This document shows positions 1 to 9,018 of a stretch of DNA of 64,000 bases, one piece after another. This DNA comes from Qipengyuania oceanensis (lineage in GTDB: Bacteria; Pseudomonadota; Alphaproteobacteria; Sphingomonadales; Sphingomonadaceae): positions 248,001-312,000 of the forward strand of contig NZ_WTYN01000001.1 of assembly GCF_009827535.1 (NCBI RefSeq), read 5' to 3'. Below the pieces are notes generated by a model. That model saw nothing but the letters and a program-made list of their open reading frames with translations, did no database searches and was not told the origin of the DNA. A program made the position numbers and the translations under genes. Position 1 is the first letter of the stretch. Each line of letters starts with the position of its first letter.

Positions 1-618
1 CGGATCATGGCGGGCGAGAAGCTGTCGGCCTTCGATCCCTTCCGCCGTGACTTGCCGTACATGGCGGTCAAGGAAGCGGTGTTCCCCTTCAGCCGCTTCC
101 CGGGAAGCGATCCGGTGCTCACACCGGAAATGAAGTCCACCGGCGAAGTCATGGGAATAGACAAGGATTTCGCTCGCGCTTTCCTCAAGTCGCAACTGGG
201 TGCGGGGGTCCGCCTGCCGCGTTCGGGCACGCTGTTCGTTTCGGTGAAGGAGGGCGACAAGCCGCAGATCGTCGAGGCGGTGCGCGATCTGATCGCTCAG
301 GGTTTCAAGGTCATCGCCACGGGCGGGACGCAGACCTATCTTGCCGACAAGGGGCTCGACGTCGAGCGGGTCAACAAGGTCGCCGAGGGACGGCCCCATA
401 TCGTCGACCGGATCGTGGACGGCGAAGTGGACCTGATCTTCAATACGACCGAGGGTTGGCAATCGCTTCTCGACAGCAAGTCGATCCGCGCTTCGGCTCT
501 CGAGTTCAAGATTCCGTACTACACCACGGCGGCCGGTTCGGTCGCTGCGGCACGCTCGATCCGGGACGTTGCGCCCGACACGCTTGAAGTCCAGCCCCTG
601 CAAGACTATTATAGCTGA
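1..618 (+). CDS. carB: Carbamoyl-phosphate synthase large subunit, C-terminal part (5' end outside window)
   Basis: The reading frame is open from base 1, so only about the last 205 residues of a roughly 1,100-residue enzyme are present. The first 55 residues are the end of the second ATP-grasp half ([18 protein letters not shown]). Residues from about 70 onward form the MGS-like allosteric domain, with the runs [11 protein letters not shown] and DLIFNTTEG. CarB uses ammonia from CarA, bicarbonate and two ATP to make carbamoyl phosphate for arginine and pyrimidines, in the cytoplasm. The MGS-like domain binds effectors such as UMP or ornithine in characterised relatives. greA follows on the same strand after 112 bases, as in many alphaproteobacteria. 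The family assignment is secure; nothing can be said about the missing N-terminal part. Confidence 0.97.
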   Translation, partial: RIMAGEKLSAFDPFRRDLPYMAVKEAVFPFSRFPGSDPVLTPEMKSTGEVMGIDKDFARAFLKSQLGAGVRLPRSGTLFVSVKEGDKPQIVEAVRDLIAQGFKVIATGGTQTYLADKGLDVERVNKVAEGRPHIVDRIVDGEVDLIFNTTEGWQSLLDSKSIRASALEFKIPYYTTAAGSVAAARSIRDVAPDTLEVQPLQDYYS

Positions 619-730
619 GAAATACGCCTCCTTCCCCTGACAATCGAGCCGGAAAGCGGCCGCACCACTGGCGCGGCGGATGGTCCGATTGTTGCGGGGG
701 CAGGCTCAACAGGGAACAGGCTGGGACGTC

Positions 731-1198
731 ATGGAAAAGGTGCCGATGCTTGCGGAAGGCTATGAAAAGCTGACCGCGGATCTAAAGATGTTGCGGGCCG
801 AGCGTCCGAAAATCGTCGATGCGATCGAGGAAGCGCGCGCCCATGGCGATCTTTCCGAGAACGCCGAATACCATGCCGCCAAGGAACGCCAGGGCCAGGT
901 CGAGGCGCAGATCGCCGAGATCGAGGACAAGGTGACACGCGCACAGATCATCGATCCGACCACGCTGTCGGGCGACAAGATCGTGTTCGGGGCGACGGTG
1001 ACGCTGCTCGACGAGGACGAAAAGCCGGTCAGGTACCAGATCGTCGGCCAGACGGAGGCAGATGCGGCCCGCGGCCGGATATCCTACAACTCGCCGATCG
1101 GTCGTGCGCTCATCGGCAAGAGCAAGGGCGAAGAGATCGAGGTCACCGTACCGTCGGGCGACCGGTTCTATCTCGTCGACAAGATCGAATACATCTGA
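731..1198 (+). CDS. greA: Transcription elongation factor GreA
   Basis: The 155-residue protein has the normal GreA length and layout. An N-terminal antiparallel coiled coil (residues 1-75) carries the conserved tip [13 protein letters not shown], whose acidic residues reach into the RNA polymerase secondary channel and promote cleavage of backtracked transcripts. A C-terminal FKBP-like domain (about 80-155) contains [14 protein letters not shown]. The ATG at 731 was preferred to an upstream in-frame start at 680 because it gives the family-typical N terminus ([14 protein letters not shown]) and has a purine-rich AGGGAACAGG stretch upstream. It lies just downstream of carB on the same strand and may be co-transcribed with it. 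Confidence 0.96.
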   Translation: MEKVPMLAEGYEKLTADLKMLRAERPKIVDAIEEARAHGDLSENAEYHAAKERQGQVEAQIAEIEDKVTRAQIIDPTTLSGDKIVFGATVTLLDEDEKPVRYQIVGQTEADAARGRISYNSPIGRALIGKSKGEEIEVTVPSGDRFYLVDKIEYI

Positions 1199-1216
1199 TC
1201 GCCGCCGGGGCCGGAC

Positions 1217-1444
1217 TCAGGCGTCCGGCGTCAGCAGCTTGTGGATGTGGACGATGACGTATTTCATCTCTGCATCGTCGACCGTGCGCTGCGCATTGGC
1301 GCGCCACGCTTCGACCGCCGCATCATACGAACTGTAGACGCCCGCGACGTGGATGCTCTCGGGGTCGGCGAAAGTCGTCGAGCGCGGATCGGTGACCTTG
1401 CCGCCCATGACGAGGTGCAGGCGCTGAGTGGATTGTTCTTCCAT
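1217..1444 (-). CDS. DUF4170 domain-containing small protein
   Basis: A 75-residue protein with no signal peptide or membrane segment. The pattern HLVMGGKV, a middle region around GVYSSYDAAVEAWRANAQ and the end MKYVIVHIHKLL match my recollection of DUF4170, a small cytoplasmic family common in alphaproteobacteria and of unknown function. The ATG at 1444 is taken because upstream residues look non-conserved (Ser/Pro-rich) and the family starts near this point. It converges with greA, the two stops being about 18 bases apart. No function is proposed. Confidence 0.8.
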   Translation of the reverse strand: MEEQSTQRLHLVMGGKVTDPRSTTFADPESIHVAGVYSSYDAAVEAWRANAQRTVDDAEMKYVIVHIHKLLTPDA

Positions 1445-1495
1445 GGTGGGATCCCGGGGATTGGATGAGGGGGAGGACTCGAGCGCCCCATAGAG

Positions 1496-1531
1496 AAAGC
1501 GGCGCTGCAGGCAAACCCGCAACGCCGCTTT
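1496..1531 (-). terminator. Hairpin terminator of the minus-strand stress-type gene group
   Basis: A perfect 9-bp inverted repeat, AAAGCGGCG at 1496-1504 and CGCCGCTTT at 1523-1531, lies 20 bases beyond the stop of the 1551-2012 gene. Read on the minus strand the right arm ends in TTT and is followed by CTCT, so it fits a weak rho-independent terminator. The symmetry would also allow it to act on plus-strand transcripts. Confidence 0.6.
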
Positions 1532-1550
1532 AATCGGTCTCAGGATGCGA

Positions 1551-2012
1551 TCAGTTGGTCAGGCTACGGCGGGCGTCGCGTACTGCGCGGCTCGACTTCT
1601 TGCTGACCGTCCGGCCGAGCGAGCGGAGCGTATCCGAAGCGTTCGCGGCCTTGTATCCAATGTCCCGGCGTGCCGAGCGCGCCGTCGAGGCCACTCCGTC
1701 TCCCAGGTCGTCGAGCCGGTCCCTGCCAGTGATCGCGGCATCTGTCGCGTAGACCAGGCCAGCTTCCGCAAGCGCGGTAGCAAGCGAACCCGCGCGCCGG
1801 CCGAGCTTTCGGCCCTTCGGCGTAAGCGCGCCGATCAGCAGTCCGAGGACAACGCCGCCGGCGACGGTGGCGAAAGGATGCTCCTTCGCGAAGCCGACAG
1901 CATTGTCGCGTGCCTCGCGTGCGTACTGCGAGAACTCCTTGCGCTCTTCGTTACGCTGTTCGCCGGCGGCGATCCGCTGGCGAAGTTCTGCGCGCTTTTC
2001 TTCGGTTGTCAT
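1551..2012 (-). CDS. Small YtxH/DUF883-like membrane protein, probably stress induced
   Basis: A 153-residue protein. Residues 1-40 are highly charged and probably helical (EEKRAELRQRI). A single membrane segment follows at about 44-63 (HPFATVAGGVVLGLLIGALT), and then a long basic, helical tail rich in Arg and Ser. This layout resembles YtxH- or ElaB/YqjD-like (DUF883) proteins, which sit in the inner membrane; ElaB and YqjD bind ribosomes in stationary phase in E. coli. No enzyme motif is seen. An EcfG-type promoter lies 38 bases upstream of the ATG, so this gene could be transcribed alone in the general stress response as well as with the upstream gene group. The specific function is unknown. 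Confidence 0.75.
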   Translation of the reverse strand: MTTEEKRAELRQRIAAGEQRNEERKEFSQYAREARDNAVGFAKEHPFATVAGGVVLGLLIGALTPKGRKLGRRAGSLATALAEAGLVYATDAAITGRDRLDDLGDGVASTARSARRDIGYKAANASDTLRSLGRTVSKKSSRAVRDARRSLTN

Positions 2013-2049
2013 GGGGCACTCCGTATCTCGAATTTCGGTTCATTGAATG

Positions 2050-2074
2050 AACGAGGCGACCCCCGCGATGTTCC
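2050..2074 (-). promoter_or_regulatory. EcfG-type (general stress response) promoter for the 1551-2012 gene
   Basis: On the minus strand, GGAAC (2074-2070) is followed after exactly 16 bases by CGTT (2053-2050). This equals the alphaproteobacterial EcfG/SigT consensus GGAAC-N16/17-CGTT. The -10 element ends 37 bases before the ATG at 2012, a normal distance. A second perfect copy precedes the first gene of the same group. Confidence 0.7.
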
Positions 2075-2106
2075 GGATTTCGGACCTGGCAGGTCCGCGA
2101 CCCATC

Positions 2107-2421
2107 CTAGCGAGCGCGATCCTGTTCGTCGTCATCGTCGGCAGCGTCTTCGTCGGAAAACAGTGACAGGATCGGATTGCGCGCGAACCAGATGAACACG
2201 GCGGCGATCAACGTCGCCAGGACGCCCTTGTGGTTGTCGGCTACCTCGACTGCTTCCTCGAAAACGTCGATCGCCCCTTCGCTCACCCGATCGACGAACC
2301 TTTCGCCGAAGCTCTTGCCGGTCAGATTGTTGCGCAGGTGCGAAACGTCGGCCTTGAGCAAGGCGAGGGACGCATCCCGGATGGCGCGATCTTCGCGCAG
2401 GCGCTGTGCGTAATCGGTCAT
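2107..2421 (-). CDS. Small single-pass membrane protein in the YqjDE-like group
   Basis: A 104-residue protein. The N-terminal 65 residues are charged and helical, one hydrophobic segment follows at about 68-88 (GVLATLIAAVFIWFARNPIL), and the acidic tail ends DEDAADDDDEQDRAR. The ATG overlaps the stop of the upstream YqjE-like gene by four bases, so the two are translationally coupled. I recognise no named domain. By position it replaces the YqjD- or YqjK-like partner usually found next to YqjE-like genes. It probably sits in the inner membrane. Confidence 0.7.
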   Translation of the reverse strand: MTDYAQRLREDRAIRDASLALLKADVSHLRNNLTGKSFGERFVDRVSEGAIDVFEEAVEVADNHKGVLATLIAAVFIWFARNPILSLFSDEDAADDDDEQDRAR

Positions 2422-2834
2422 CGCTTCGTCTCGCTGTAGGCCGCCGAGAGAGCATCGAACCGCCGCTTGGCCATCCTTACCAGAAGGATCGCGGCCAGCA
2501 CGAGAACGGCGGTGACAAGAGCGGTAGCGCCGAAGGGCGTCAGGATCGGCGTCAGCGCAATAACCGAGCCGACCACGAGCGCCACCAGCGCCAAGTGCAA
2601 CAGAGCGAACGCTGCTACGCCATACAGCGCAGCGCCTTTGCCCATCGTAGCGGTGAACGCGAGACGCGTCTTCTGAAACGCTACCTCCGATTCGACGTAG
2701 GTCTTTCCGTCATCGATCAGTGCGACGAGGTCATCCGTGAGCGAAGGGGACGCAGAGCCATGCCCTGCGTCCTCCTCGAAGACTTCGTCATCGTATTGCC
2801 GCGGCCCTTCGCCGACCGGTTGCTCGTCCAGCAT
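2418..2834 (-). CDS. YqjE-like phage-holin-family membrane protein
   Basis: A 138-residue protein with two adjacent membrane helices (about 68-92, LYGVAAFALLHLALVALVVGS, and 98-122) after a polar N terminus. A conserved stretch before the first helix (ALIDDGKTYVESEVAFQKTR) is typical of the putative actinobacterial holin-III/YqjE superfamily. Despite the family name these are chromosomal inner-membrane proteins and there is no phage context here. The gene lies 22 bases downstream of the DUF883-like gene and overlaps the next gene by four bases, forming a tight minus-strand group. Confidence 0.82.
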   Translation of the reverse strand: MLDEQPVGEGPRQYDDEVFEEDAGHGSASPSLTDDLVALIDDGKTYVESEVAFQKTRLAFTATMGKGAALYGVAAFALLHLALVALVVGSVIALTPILTPFGATALVTAVLVLAAILLVRMAKRRFDALSAAYSETKR

Positions 2835-2856
2835 CAGGTGCCCCCGCCTGCCGGGT

Positions 2857-3417
2857 TCAGTCGCTGCGGCCGCGGAAGAGGCGTGCGAGCAGGAAGCCCG
2901 TCACCGCTGCAATACCGATTGCCGTGCCCGGGCTCTTGCGCACGAATTCGCGAGCATCCTCGCCCAGTTCGTCGATGCTCTTGGTGTCGAGCTTGGCTGC
3001 ACCTTCCTGCAAGCTGCGCGAGGCCGAACGGGCATAATCGCCGTACTTTTCGCCGAGCTGCTGGTCGATCTTGAGCGCCGTTTCGCTGATCAGATTGGCG
3101 AGACCCGAAATGGCATCGCTGGTCTTCTTCTTGCCTTCGACGGCGAGTTCGCCGGCCTTGACCTTCGCCTGGTCGCCGTAGCCCTTGGCATCTGCGACGT
3201 AGCTGTCGCGCTTGCCCTTGGCCTGCTCGCGATAGGCTACCGCGCGCTCACCGGCTTCGCTTTTGAGCGCGACTGCGCCTGCCTTTGCTTCCTCGAGCGC
3301 CGCGTTGAAACGCGATTTCGCCTCCGAGGTATTGGCGGAACCGGTCGCCGCGGCGAGTTCGGCTTGCTTGGCCGGGGTTTTCTTCGGTTTGCTGGTGCTA
3401 GCGGTGGCGTCTGCCAT
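2857..3417 (-). CDS. DUF883 (ElaB/YqjD)-like membrane-anchored protein
   Basis: A 186-residue protein. The Ala/Lys-rich N terminus resembles histone H1-like tails (STSKPKKTPAKQAELAA). A long amphipathic helical region (about 35-155) follows, then a C-terminal membrane anchor FVRKSPGTAIGIAAVTGFLL with a basic end (RLFRGRSD). That anchor is the hallmark of DUF883 proteins, which tether to the inner membrane and bind ribosomes in E. coli. The ATG at 3417 was chosen because AAAGGAAAAG stands just upstream; longer versions would run through the leader. A perfect EcfG-type promoter sits about 75 bases upstream, suggesting stress or stationary-phase expression of the whole group down to 1551. Confidence 0.82.
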   Translation of the reverse strand: MADATASTSKPKKTPAKQAELAAATGSANTSEAKSRFNAALEEAKAGAVALKSEAGERAVAYREQAKGKRDSYVADAKGYGDQAKVKAGELAVEGKKKTSDAISGLANLISETALKIDQQLGEKYGDYARSASRSLQEGAAKLDTKSIDELGEDAREFVRKSPGTAIGIAAVTGFLLARLFRGRSD

Positions 3418-3490
3418 GATCTTTTCCTTTACCCTCACAGGTTCTGTACGTGTTTTAGGCCTGCGGAGACCGCAAACCATTCTATGTTGC

Positions 3491-4885
<1,395 letters not shown>

Positions 4886-4990
4886 TAACACGGCGGCGCC
4901 GCTGAAAGTTTCGATCCGCTACCGAAGCCGATTGCCAGAACGACGGCCTGCCGATAGCCTCTGCTCCGAGATTATCCTTGGGAGAGGAAA

Positions 4991-6055
4991 TTGGCAGAAT
5001 TCCCGGTCCATCCGGATGCAGTCACGGCTGCGTGGCTGAGCGAGCTGCTCGGTGCCCGAGTAGCAAGCGTTGCATGGACCCCGATCGGAACCGGCCAAGT
5101 CGGCGACAGCGTGCGTTTCGAGCTCGAATATGCCGGTGACGCGCAAGGTCCGGCAACGCTCGCGGGCAAGTTCCCGGCGGCCGACCAGACGAGCCGTGCG
5201 ACGGCTTCGACCTTCGGGCTCTACGCGAAGGAAGTGAACTTCTATCGGGACCTGGCGCCGGCACTCGAGGTCCGCGTACCCGATGTGCGATTCAGCGGCT
5301 TGAGCGAGGATGGCAGCGAGTTCATCCTGCTGTTCGAGGATCTCGGCCCGGCACGTGGCGGCGACCAGGTCGCGGGCTGCTCGATCGAGGACGCGGAGCA
5401 GGGCATCCGGCAGGCAGCAGCGATCCACGCACCCAGTTGGGGCAGGGCGGACCTGCTCGATCGGGAGTGGGTCAAGCCGCGCGAAGGGCATGGCGCGCAG
5501 GTTGCCGCGCTCTATCCGCAGGCGCAGGCGCTGTTTCGCGAGCGTTACGCCGAAACGCTTCCGCGCGAGATGATGCGGCTGTGCGACGAGCTTGCCGAAC
5601 TGAGCACCTCGTATTTCACGCCGTCCGATCGCCCCGCGCCGCAATGCGTGGTCCATGGCGACTTCCGGCTCGATAACATGCTGTTCGACATAAATGGCGG
5701 CAGCGAACCCATTGCGGTTCTCGACTGGCAGACCTGCACGACCGGACGGCCGATGACCGATGTCGGATATTTCCTCGGTTGCGGCATCGGCGACGAACGG
5801 CGCCGCGCACACGAAGAGGAGCTGCTTGACCTTTATTGTTCGGAAATGACCCGGCGCGGCGTCCCGCTGTCGCGCGAGGACATCTGGCACGAGTATCGGC
5901 TCGGCGCGCTGCACGGCGTGTCGACCGCAGTCTTCAGCGCGGCATTCGTCGAACGGACCGAGCGCGGAGATGCCAATTTCCTGTCGATGGCGATGGGCGC
6001 CTGCGCGCTGGCGCTGCACCACGACAGCCTCGGCGCACTCAAGGGAGAAACATGA
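4991..6055 (+). CDS. Phosphotransferase of the aminoglycoside/choline kinase-like family
   Basis: A 354-residue cytoplasmic protein with a kinase-like fold. The nucleotide-binding N-lobe covers about residues 30-120 (IGTGQVGDSVRFEL, then ILLFEDLG). The catalytic motif is VVHGDFRLDNMLFD (HGD-x4-N) and the metal-binding motif is AVLDWQTCTTGRPMTDVGYF. It starts with TTG at 4991, directly after a strong GGAGAGGAAA ribosome binding site. The natural substrate is unknown; relatives are named phosphotransferase or DUF1679/ecdysteroid-kinase-like. The next gene follows after one base, so the two are almost certainly coupled. Resistance to aminoglycosides should not be inferred. Confidence 0.85.
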   Translation: MAEFPVHPDAVTAAWLSELLGARVASVAWTPIGTGQVGDSVRFELEYAGDAQGPATLAGKFPAADQTSRATASTFGLYAKEVNFYRDLAPALEVRVPDVRFSGLSEDGSEFILLFEDLGPARGGDQVAGCSIEDAEQGIRQAAAIHAPSWGRADLLDREWVKPREGHGAQVAALYPQAQALFRERYAETLPREMMRLCDELAELSTSYFTPSDRPAPQCVVHGDFRLDNMLFDINGGSEPIAVLDWQTCTTGRPMTDVGYFLGCGIGDERRRAHEEELLDLYCSEMTRRGVPLSREDIWHEYRLGALHGVSTAVFSAAFVERTERGDANFLSMAMGACALALHHDSLGALKGET

Positions 6056-6056
6056 G

Positions 6057-7136
6057 ATGGTCCTGACCCGCGGCGACGATTATCCCATTCATCAGACGCC
6101 CGAACCGGTTGCCTATTCTGGCACCGACCGCAATTTCTACGACCGCTACTTCTTCAACGGCTACGGGCCCGATGGCGAGGATTTCTTCGCAGCAGCTTTC
6201 GGTGTCTACCCGCACCTCGATGTCGCCGACGCGCATTTCTGCGTCGTGCGCGATGGCAAGCAGCACTGTCTCCACGCGAGCCGCAAGCTGGGCATGGAGC
6301 GGATGGAACTGAGCTGCGGGCCGGTCCGGATCGACATCGTCGAGCCACTGGAAAAGCTGCGGGTCATCGTCGAGGGCGAGGGGATCGCCGCCGACATCAC
6401 CTTTACCGGCAGGGCCTTCCCCATCGAGGAACCGCGGTTCGTCTGGCGGATCGGCCCGCGCACCATCATGGACTACACGCGCCTGACGCAGAACGGCCAT
6501 TACGAGGGCTGGATCGAGGTCGACGGCAAGCGCAAGACGCTCGTTGCAGGGACCTCCGGCACGAGAGACCGCAGCTGGGGGGTGCGTCCGGTCGGCGCTG
6601 CCGATCCGCAATTCCAGGGCGGCGCCGCGGTACCGCAGTTCTTCTGGCAATGGACCCCCGTCAACCTGCCGACGCGCAGCCTGTTCTATCATGTCAACGC
6701 TCATGGCGACGGAACGCCATGGAATACGCGCGGAGTTGTCGCGCCCGACGGCAACGGGCCGGAAGCGTTCACGGACCATCACGATCCGCACATGGACACG
6801 CCCCTCACGAGTGGAACCCGCTGGCCTGCCGGCGGTACGTTGACGATGGGTGACGAGAGCTTCACCTTCGAGCCGGTCGGCAGGTTCCAGATGCGCGGGC
6901 TCGGTTACACTTCACCCAAGTGGAACCACGGCCTCGATCACGGCACGCTCGAGGTGGAACGCGAGGAGATCGATCTCGATGCCGTCGATCCCGAGCGGCC
7001 CGACCATCTCCACGTCCAGATGCTGTGCCGTGTCACCAGTGATAGCGGCGAGCAGGGCATGGGCGTGTTCGAACAGCTTGCCATCGGCCCCTACGAACCT
7101 CTCGGCCTCGAAGGACTGGCCGAAGGAGCGCGCTGA
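6057..7136 (+). CDS. Conserved protein, probable two-domain lipocalin-like (AttH/CrtC-type) fold
   Basis: A 359-residue protein with no signal peptide or membrane segment. It is rich in aromatic and beta-strand residues: paired sheets such as HFCVVRDGKQHCLHASRK, then WRIGPRTIMDYTRL, WGVRPVG and PQFFWQWTPVNLP. This pattern resembles the beta-barrel halves of the AttH/carotenoid 1,2-hydratase superfamily, and I believe it corresponds to the DUF7064/DUF7065 families, but this is a recollection. The ATG at 6057 starts one base after the phosphotransferase stop, so it acts with that gene. The reaction and substrate are unknown. Confidence 0.7.
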   Translation: MVLTRGDDYPIHQTPEPVAYSGTDRNFYDRYFFNGYGPDGEDFFAAAFGVYPHLDVADAHFCVVRDGKQHCLHASRKLGMERMELSCGPVRIDIVEPLEKLRVIVEGEGIAADITFTGRAFPIEEPRFVWRIGPRTIMDYTRLTQNGHYEGWIEVDGKRKTLVAGTSGTRDRSWGVRPVGAADPQFQGGAAVPQFFWQWTPVNLPTRSLFYHVNAHGDGTPWNTRGVVAPDGNGPEAFTDHHDPHMDTPLTSGTRWPAGGTLTMGDESFTFEPVGRFQMRGLGYTSPKWNHGLDHGTLEVEREEIDLDAVDPERPDHLHVQMLCRVTSDSGEQGMGVFEQLAIGPYEPLGLEGLAEGAR

Positions 7137-7142
7137 CCTGGC

Positions 7143-7565
7143 TCAGCCGGCGAACTTCTGCTGCAAGTCGAACAGGGCGAGGGCGGCTTTTGCAGCTTCG
7201 CCGCCCTTGTCCTTCTGCGCCGGGTCCGCGCGGACCAGCGTTTGCTCGCGGTTCTCCGTCGTGAGGATGCCGTTGCCGATGGCGATCCCGTCCATGGTCA
7301 AGGCCATGATCCCGCGCGCGCTTTCGCCCGCCACGATCTCGAAATGGTAGGTCTCGCCACGGATGACCACCCCGATGGCGACGAACCCGTCGTAACGACC
7401 GGTTTCCGCAGCGAGGGCGATCGCGCCTGGAAGCTCCAGCGCGCCCGGGACCGTCAGGACCTCGACCGAATGGCCGGCATCCTCGAGAACGGTCCGGGCA
7501 CCCGCGACGAGCATGTCGTTGAAGTCGTCATAGAAGCGCGCTTCGACGATCAGGAAATTGGCCAT
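7143..7565 (-). CDS. ribH: 6,7-dimethyl-8-ribityllumazine synthase
   Basis: A 140-residue protein of normal length for a lumazine synthase. It condenses 5-amino-6-ribitylaminouracil with 3,4-dihydroxy-2-butanone 4-phosphate in the penultimate step of riboflavin synthesis. Visible landmarks are VEARFYDDF at the start, [39 protein letters not shown] with the active-site histidine, and a C-terminal helix ending FDLQQKFAG. It begins four bases after the ribB-like gene that supplies its other substrate, so the two form an operon. ribD, ribE and a full ribA are not in this window. Confidence 0.96.
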   Translation of the reverse strand: MANFLIVEARFYDDFNDMLVAGARTVLEDAGHSVEVLTVPGALELPGAIALAAETGRYDGFVAIGVVIRGETYHFEIVAGESARGIMALTMDGIAIGNGILTTENREQTLVRADPAQKDKGGEAAKAALALFDLQQKFAG

Positions 7566-7569
7566 GGTG

Positions 7570-8820
7570 CTACTCCGGGATTGCCATGTGTTCGACGATG
7601 TTGAGGCCGTAGCCTTCGATCGCGACGACGTTGGGCGTCGAATTGCTGAGCAAGATCATCTCGTGGACGTCCATGTCCGCGAGGATTTGCGATCCGATGC
7701 CAACGTTCCTGTATTCCGGATCGTCGCGGTCCTGCGGTGCGCGCGTGCGGTCCGGCGTGATGACGACGATGATCCCGGAGCCGTGCTTCCCGACCGCGTC
7801 CATGGCGCGTTGCAGCGTGCGCTTGCGGGGTCCTGCCTGGCCGAGAACATCGTCCATCAGCGAAATTGGGTGGACGCGGACCAGTGTCGGCTCGTCCGGC
7901 ACGACGTGCCCTTTCTGAAGAACGAAGCTCTCCTTGCCGTCGACCTTGTTGCGATAGGTGATCAGGCGCCACTGGCCGCCGTAATCGGAGGTGAAGGCGC
8001 TGTCGGCAACGCGTTCGACCAGGTGATCCTTGCGGCTGCGATACTCGATCAGGTCGCGGATGGTGCCGATCTTGAGATCGTGCTTGCGGGCGAAATCGAC
8101 CAGGTCGTCGAGCCTCGCCATGCTTCCGTCCTCGCGCATGATCTCGCAGATGACGCCGGACGGATTGAGACCCGCAAGGCGCGAGATGTCGACCGCGGCC
8201 TCCGTATGCCCGGCGCGCACCAGGACACCGCCATCGCGGGCGGTCAGCGGGAAGACATGGCCCGGCGTGACGATGTCTTCCGGACCTTTCGACGCGTCGA
8301 TGGCGACCGAAACGGTGCGGGCGCGATCGGCAGCGCTGATGCCGGTCGTCACGCCCTCCTTCGCCTCGATCGAGATCGTGAAGGCAGTCTGCATGCTCTC
8401 GCGATTGTCGCGGCTCATCGGCTGCAGGCCGAGTGCATCGACGCGCTTGCGATCGAGCGCCAGGCAGATCAGGCCGCGTCCATGCGTCGCCATGAAATTG
8501 ATCGCCAGCGGCGTTGCCATCTGCGCGGGAATGATCAGGTCGCCCTCGTTCTCACGGTCCTCGTCGTCGACCAGAATGTACATGCGACCATTGCGCGCCT
8601 CTTCGATGATTTCCTCGATCGGGACGAGCACCGGCTTGTCGTCGATTGCCTCGAGAAAGCGCTGGAGCTTGCCGAGCGTTTCCGCAGTCGGATTCCAGTC
8701 GTCCTCGGTGCAGTCGCGTAGCGAGTTCGCATGAAGGCCTGCCGCGCGGGCGAGGCCGGATTTGGTGAGCTTGCCGTCCAATACGATGGAGCGAACCTGT
8801 TCGATGATCGTCGTGTCCAT
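7570..8820 (-). CDS. ribB: 3,4-dihydroxy-2-butanone-4-phosphate synthase with N-terminal HTH and degenerate GTP cyclohydrolase II-like domain (RibBX type)
   Basis: A 416-residue three-part protein. Residues 1-60 look like a helix-turn-helix domain ([19 protein letters not shown], then [15 protein letters not shown]), as in small XRE/lambda-like regulators. Residues 66-270 are the DHBP synthase, with [12 protein letters not shown] for metal and substrate, [10 protein letters not shown] and [15 protein letters not shown]. Residues 275-416 align with GTP cyclohydrolase II but lack its zinc cysteines: where that enzyme has SECLTGD...RCDCG this protein has [17 protein letters not shown]. It therefore probably only makes the four-carbon unit from ribulose 5-phosphate. 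Such RibB-RibX hybrids are known in proteobacteria. ribH follows after four bases. A palindrome lies just upstream of the ATG. Confidence 0.93.
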   Translation of the reverse strand: MDTTIIEQVRSIVLDGKLTKSGLARAAGLHANSLRDCTEDDWNPTAETLGKLQRFLEAIDDKPVLVPIEEIIEEARNGRMYILVDDEDRENEGDLIIPAQMATPLAINFMATHGRGLICLALDRKRVDALGLQPMSRDNRESMQTAFTISIEAKEGVTTGISAADRARTVSVAIDASKGPEDIVTPGHVFPLTARDGGVLVRAGHTEAAVDISRLAGLNPSGVICEIMREDGSMARLDDLVDFARKHDLKIGTIRDLIEYRSRKDHLVERVADSAFTSDYGGQWRLITYRNKVDGKESFVLQKGHVVPDEPTLVRVHPISLMDDVLGQAGPRKRTLQRAMDAVGKHGSGIIVVITPDRTRAPQDRDDPEYRNVGIGSQILADMDVHEMILLSNSTPNVVAIEGYGLNIVEHMAIPE

Positions 8821-8832
8821 GCGATGCAGCTA

Positions 8833-8871
8833 TCACACTGGAATGTGACGGAGCAAGCCGATTATCACACT
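8833..8871 (-). promoter_or_regulatory. Promoter and possible operator of the ribB-ribH operon
   Basis: On the minus strand TGTGATAAT (8869-8861) is a good extended -10 element (TGN followed by GATAAT), with no clear -35. Downstream of it lies the palindrome TCACA-N6-TGTGA at 8833-8848. TATCACACT occurs twice in direct orientation, at 8831-8839 and 8863-8871, 32 bases apart, and the second copy overlaps the -10. The layout would suit repression by a bound protein. The candidate binder is the HTH at the start of RibB itself, which is inference. Confidence 0.4.
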
Positions 8872-9018
8872 CTAATCCGGTTCCGATGCAGCATCGACGA
8901 GCGGCAACCGAAACTTAGCACATGATCGAAAGGGTCTGTTTACCATCGACAGGTAAAGAAAGCTGCGGCGACGATCGGATCATAATGCCCCCGAATTAAC
9001 CGGAAATGCGGGAACTGG

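Noticed and set aside
2418-2834. Holin-family gene as evidence of a prophage
   Set aside because: The YqjE-like family is chromosomal, and no phage structural, lysis or integrase gene is nearby.
8833-8848. CRP-binding site
   Set aside because: The arms are in the order TCACA-N6-TGTGA, the reverse of the CRP consensus TGTGA-N6-TCACA.
8821-9018. FMN riboswitch upstream of ribB
   Set aside because: The conserved RFN core segments are not visible; only palindromes and a -10 element were found.
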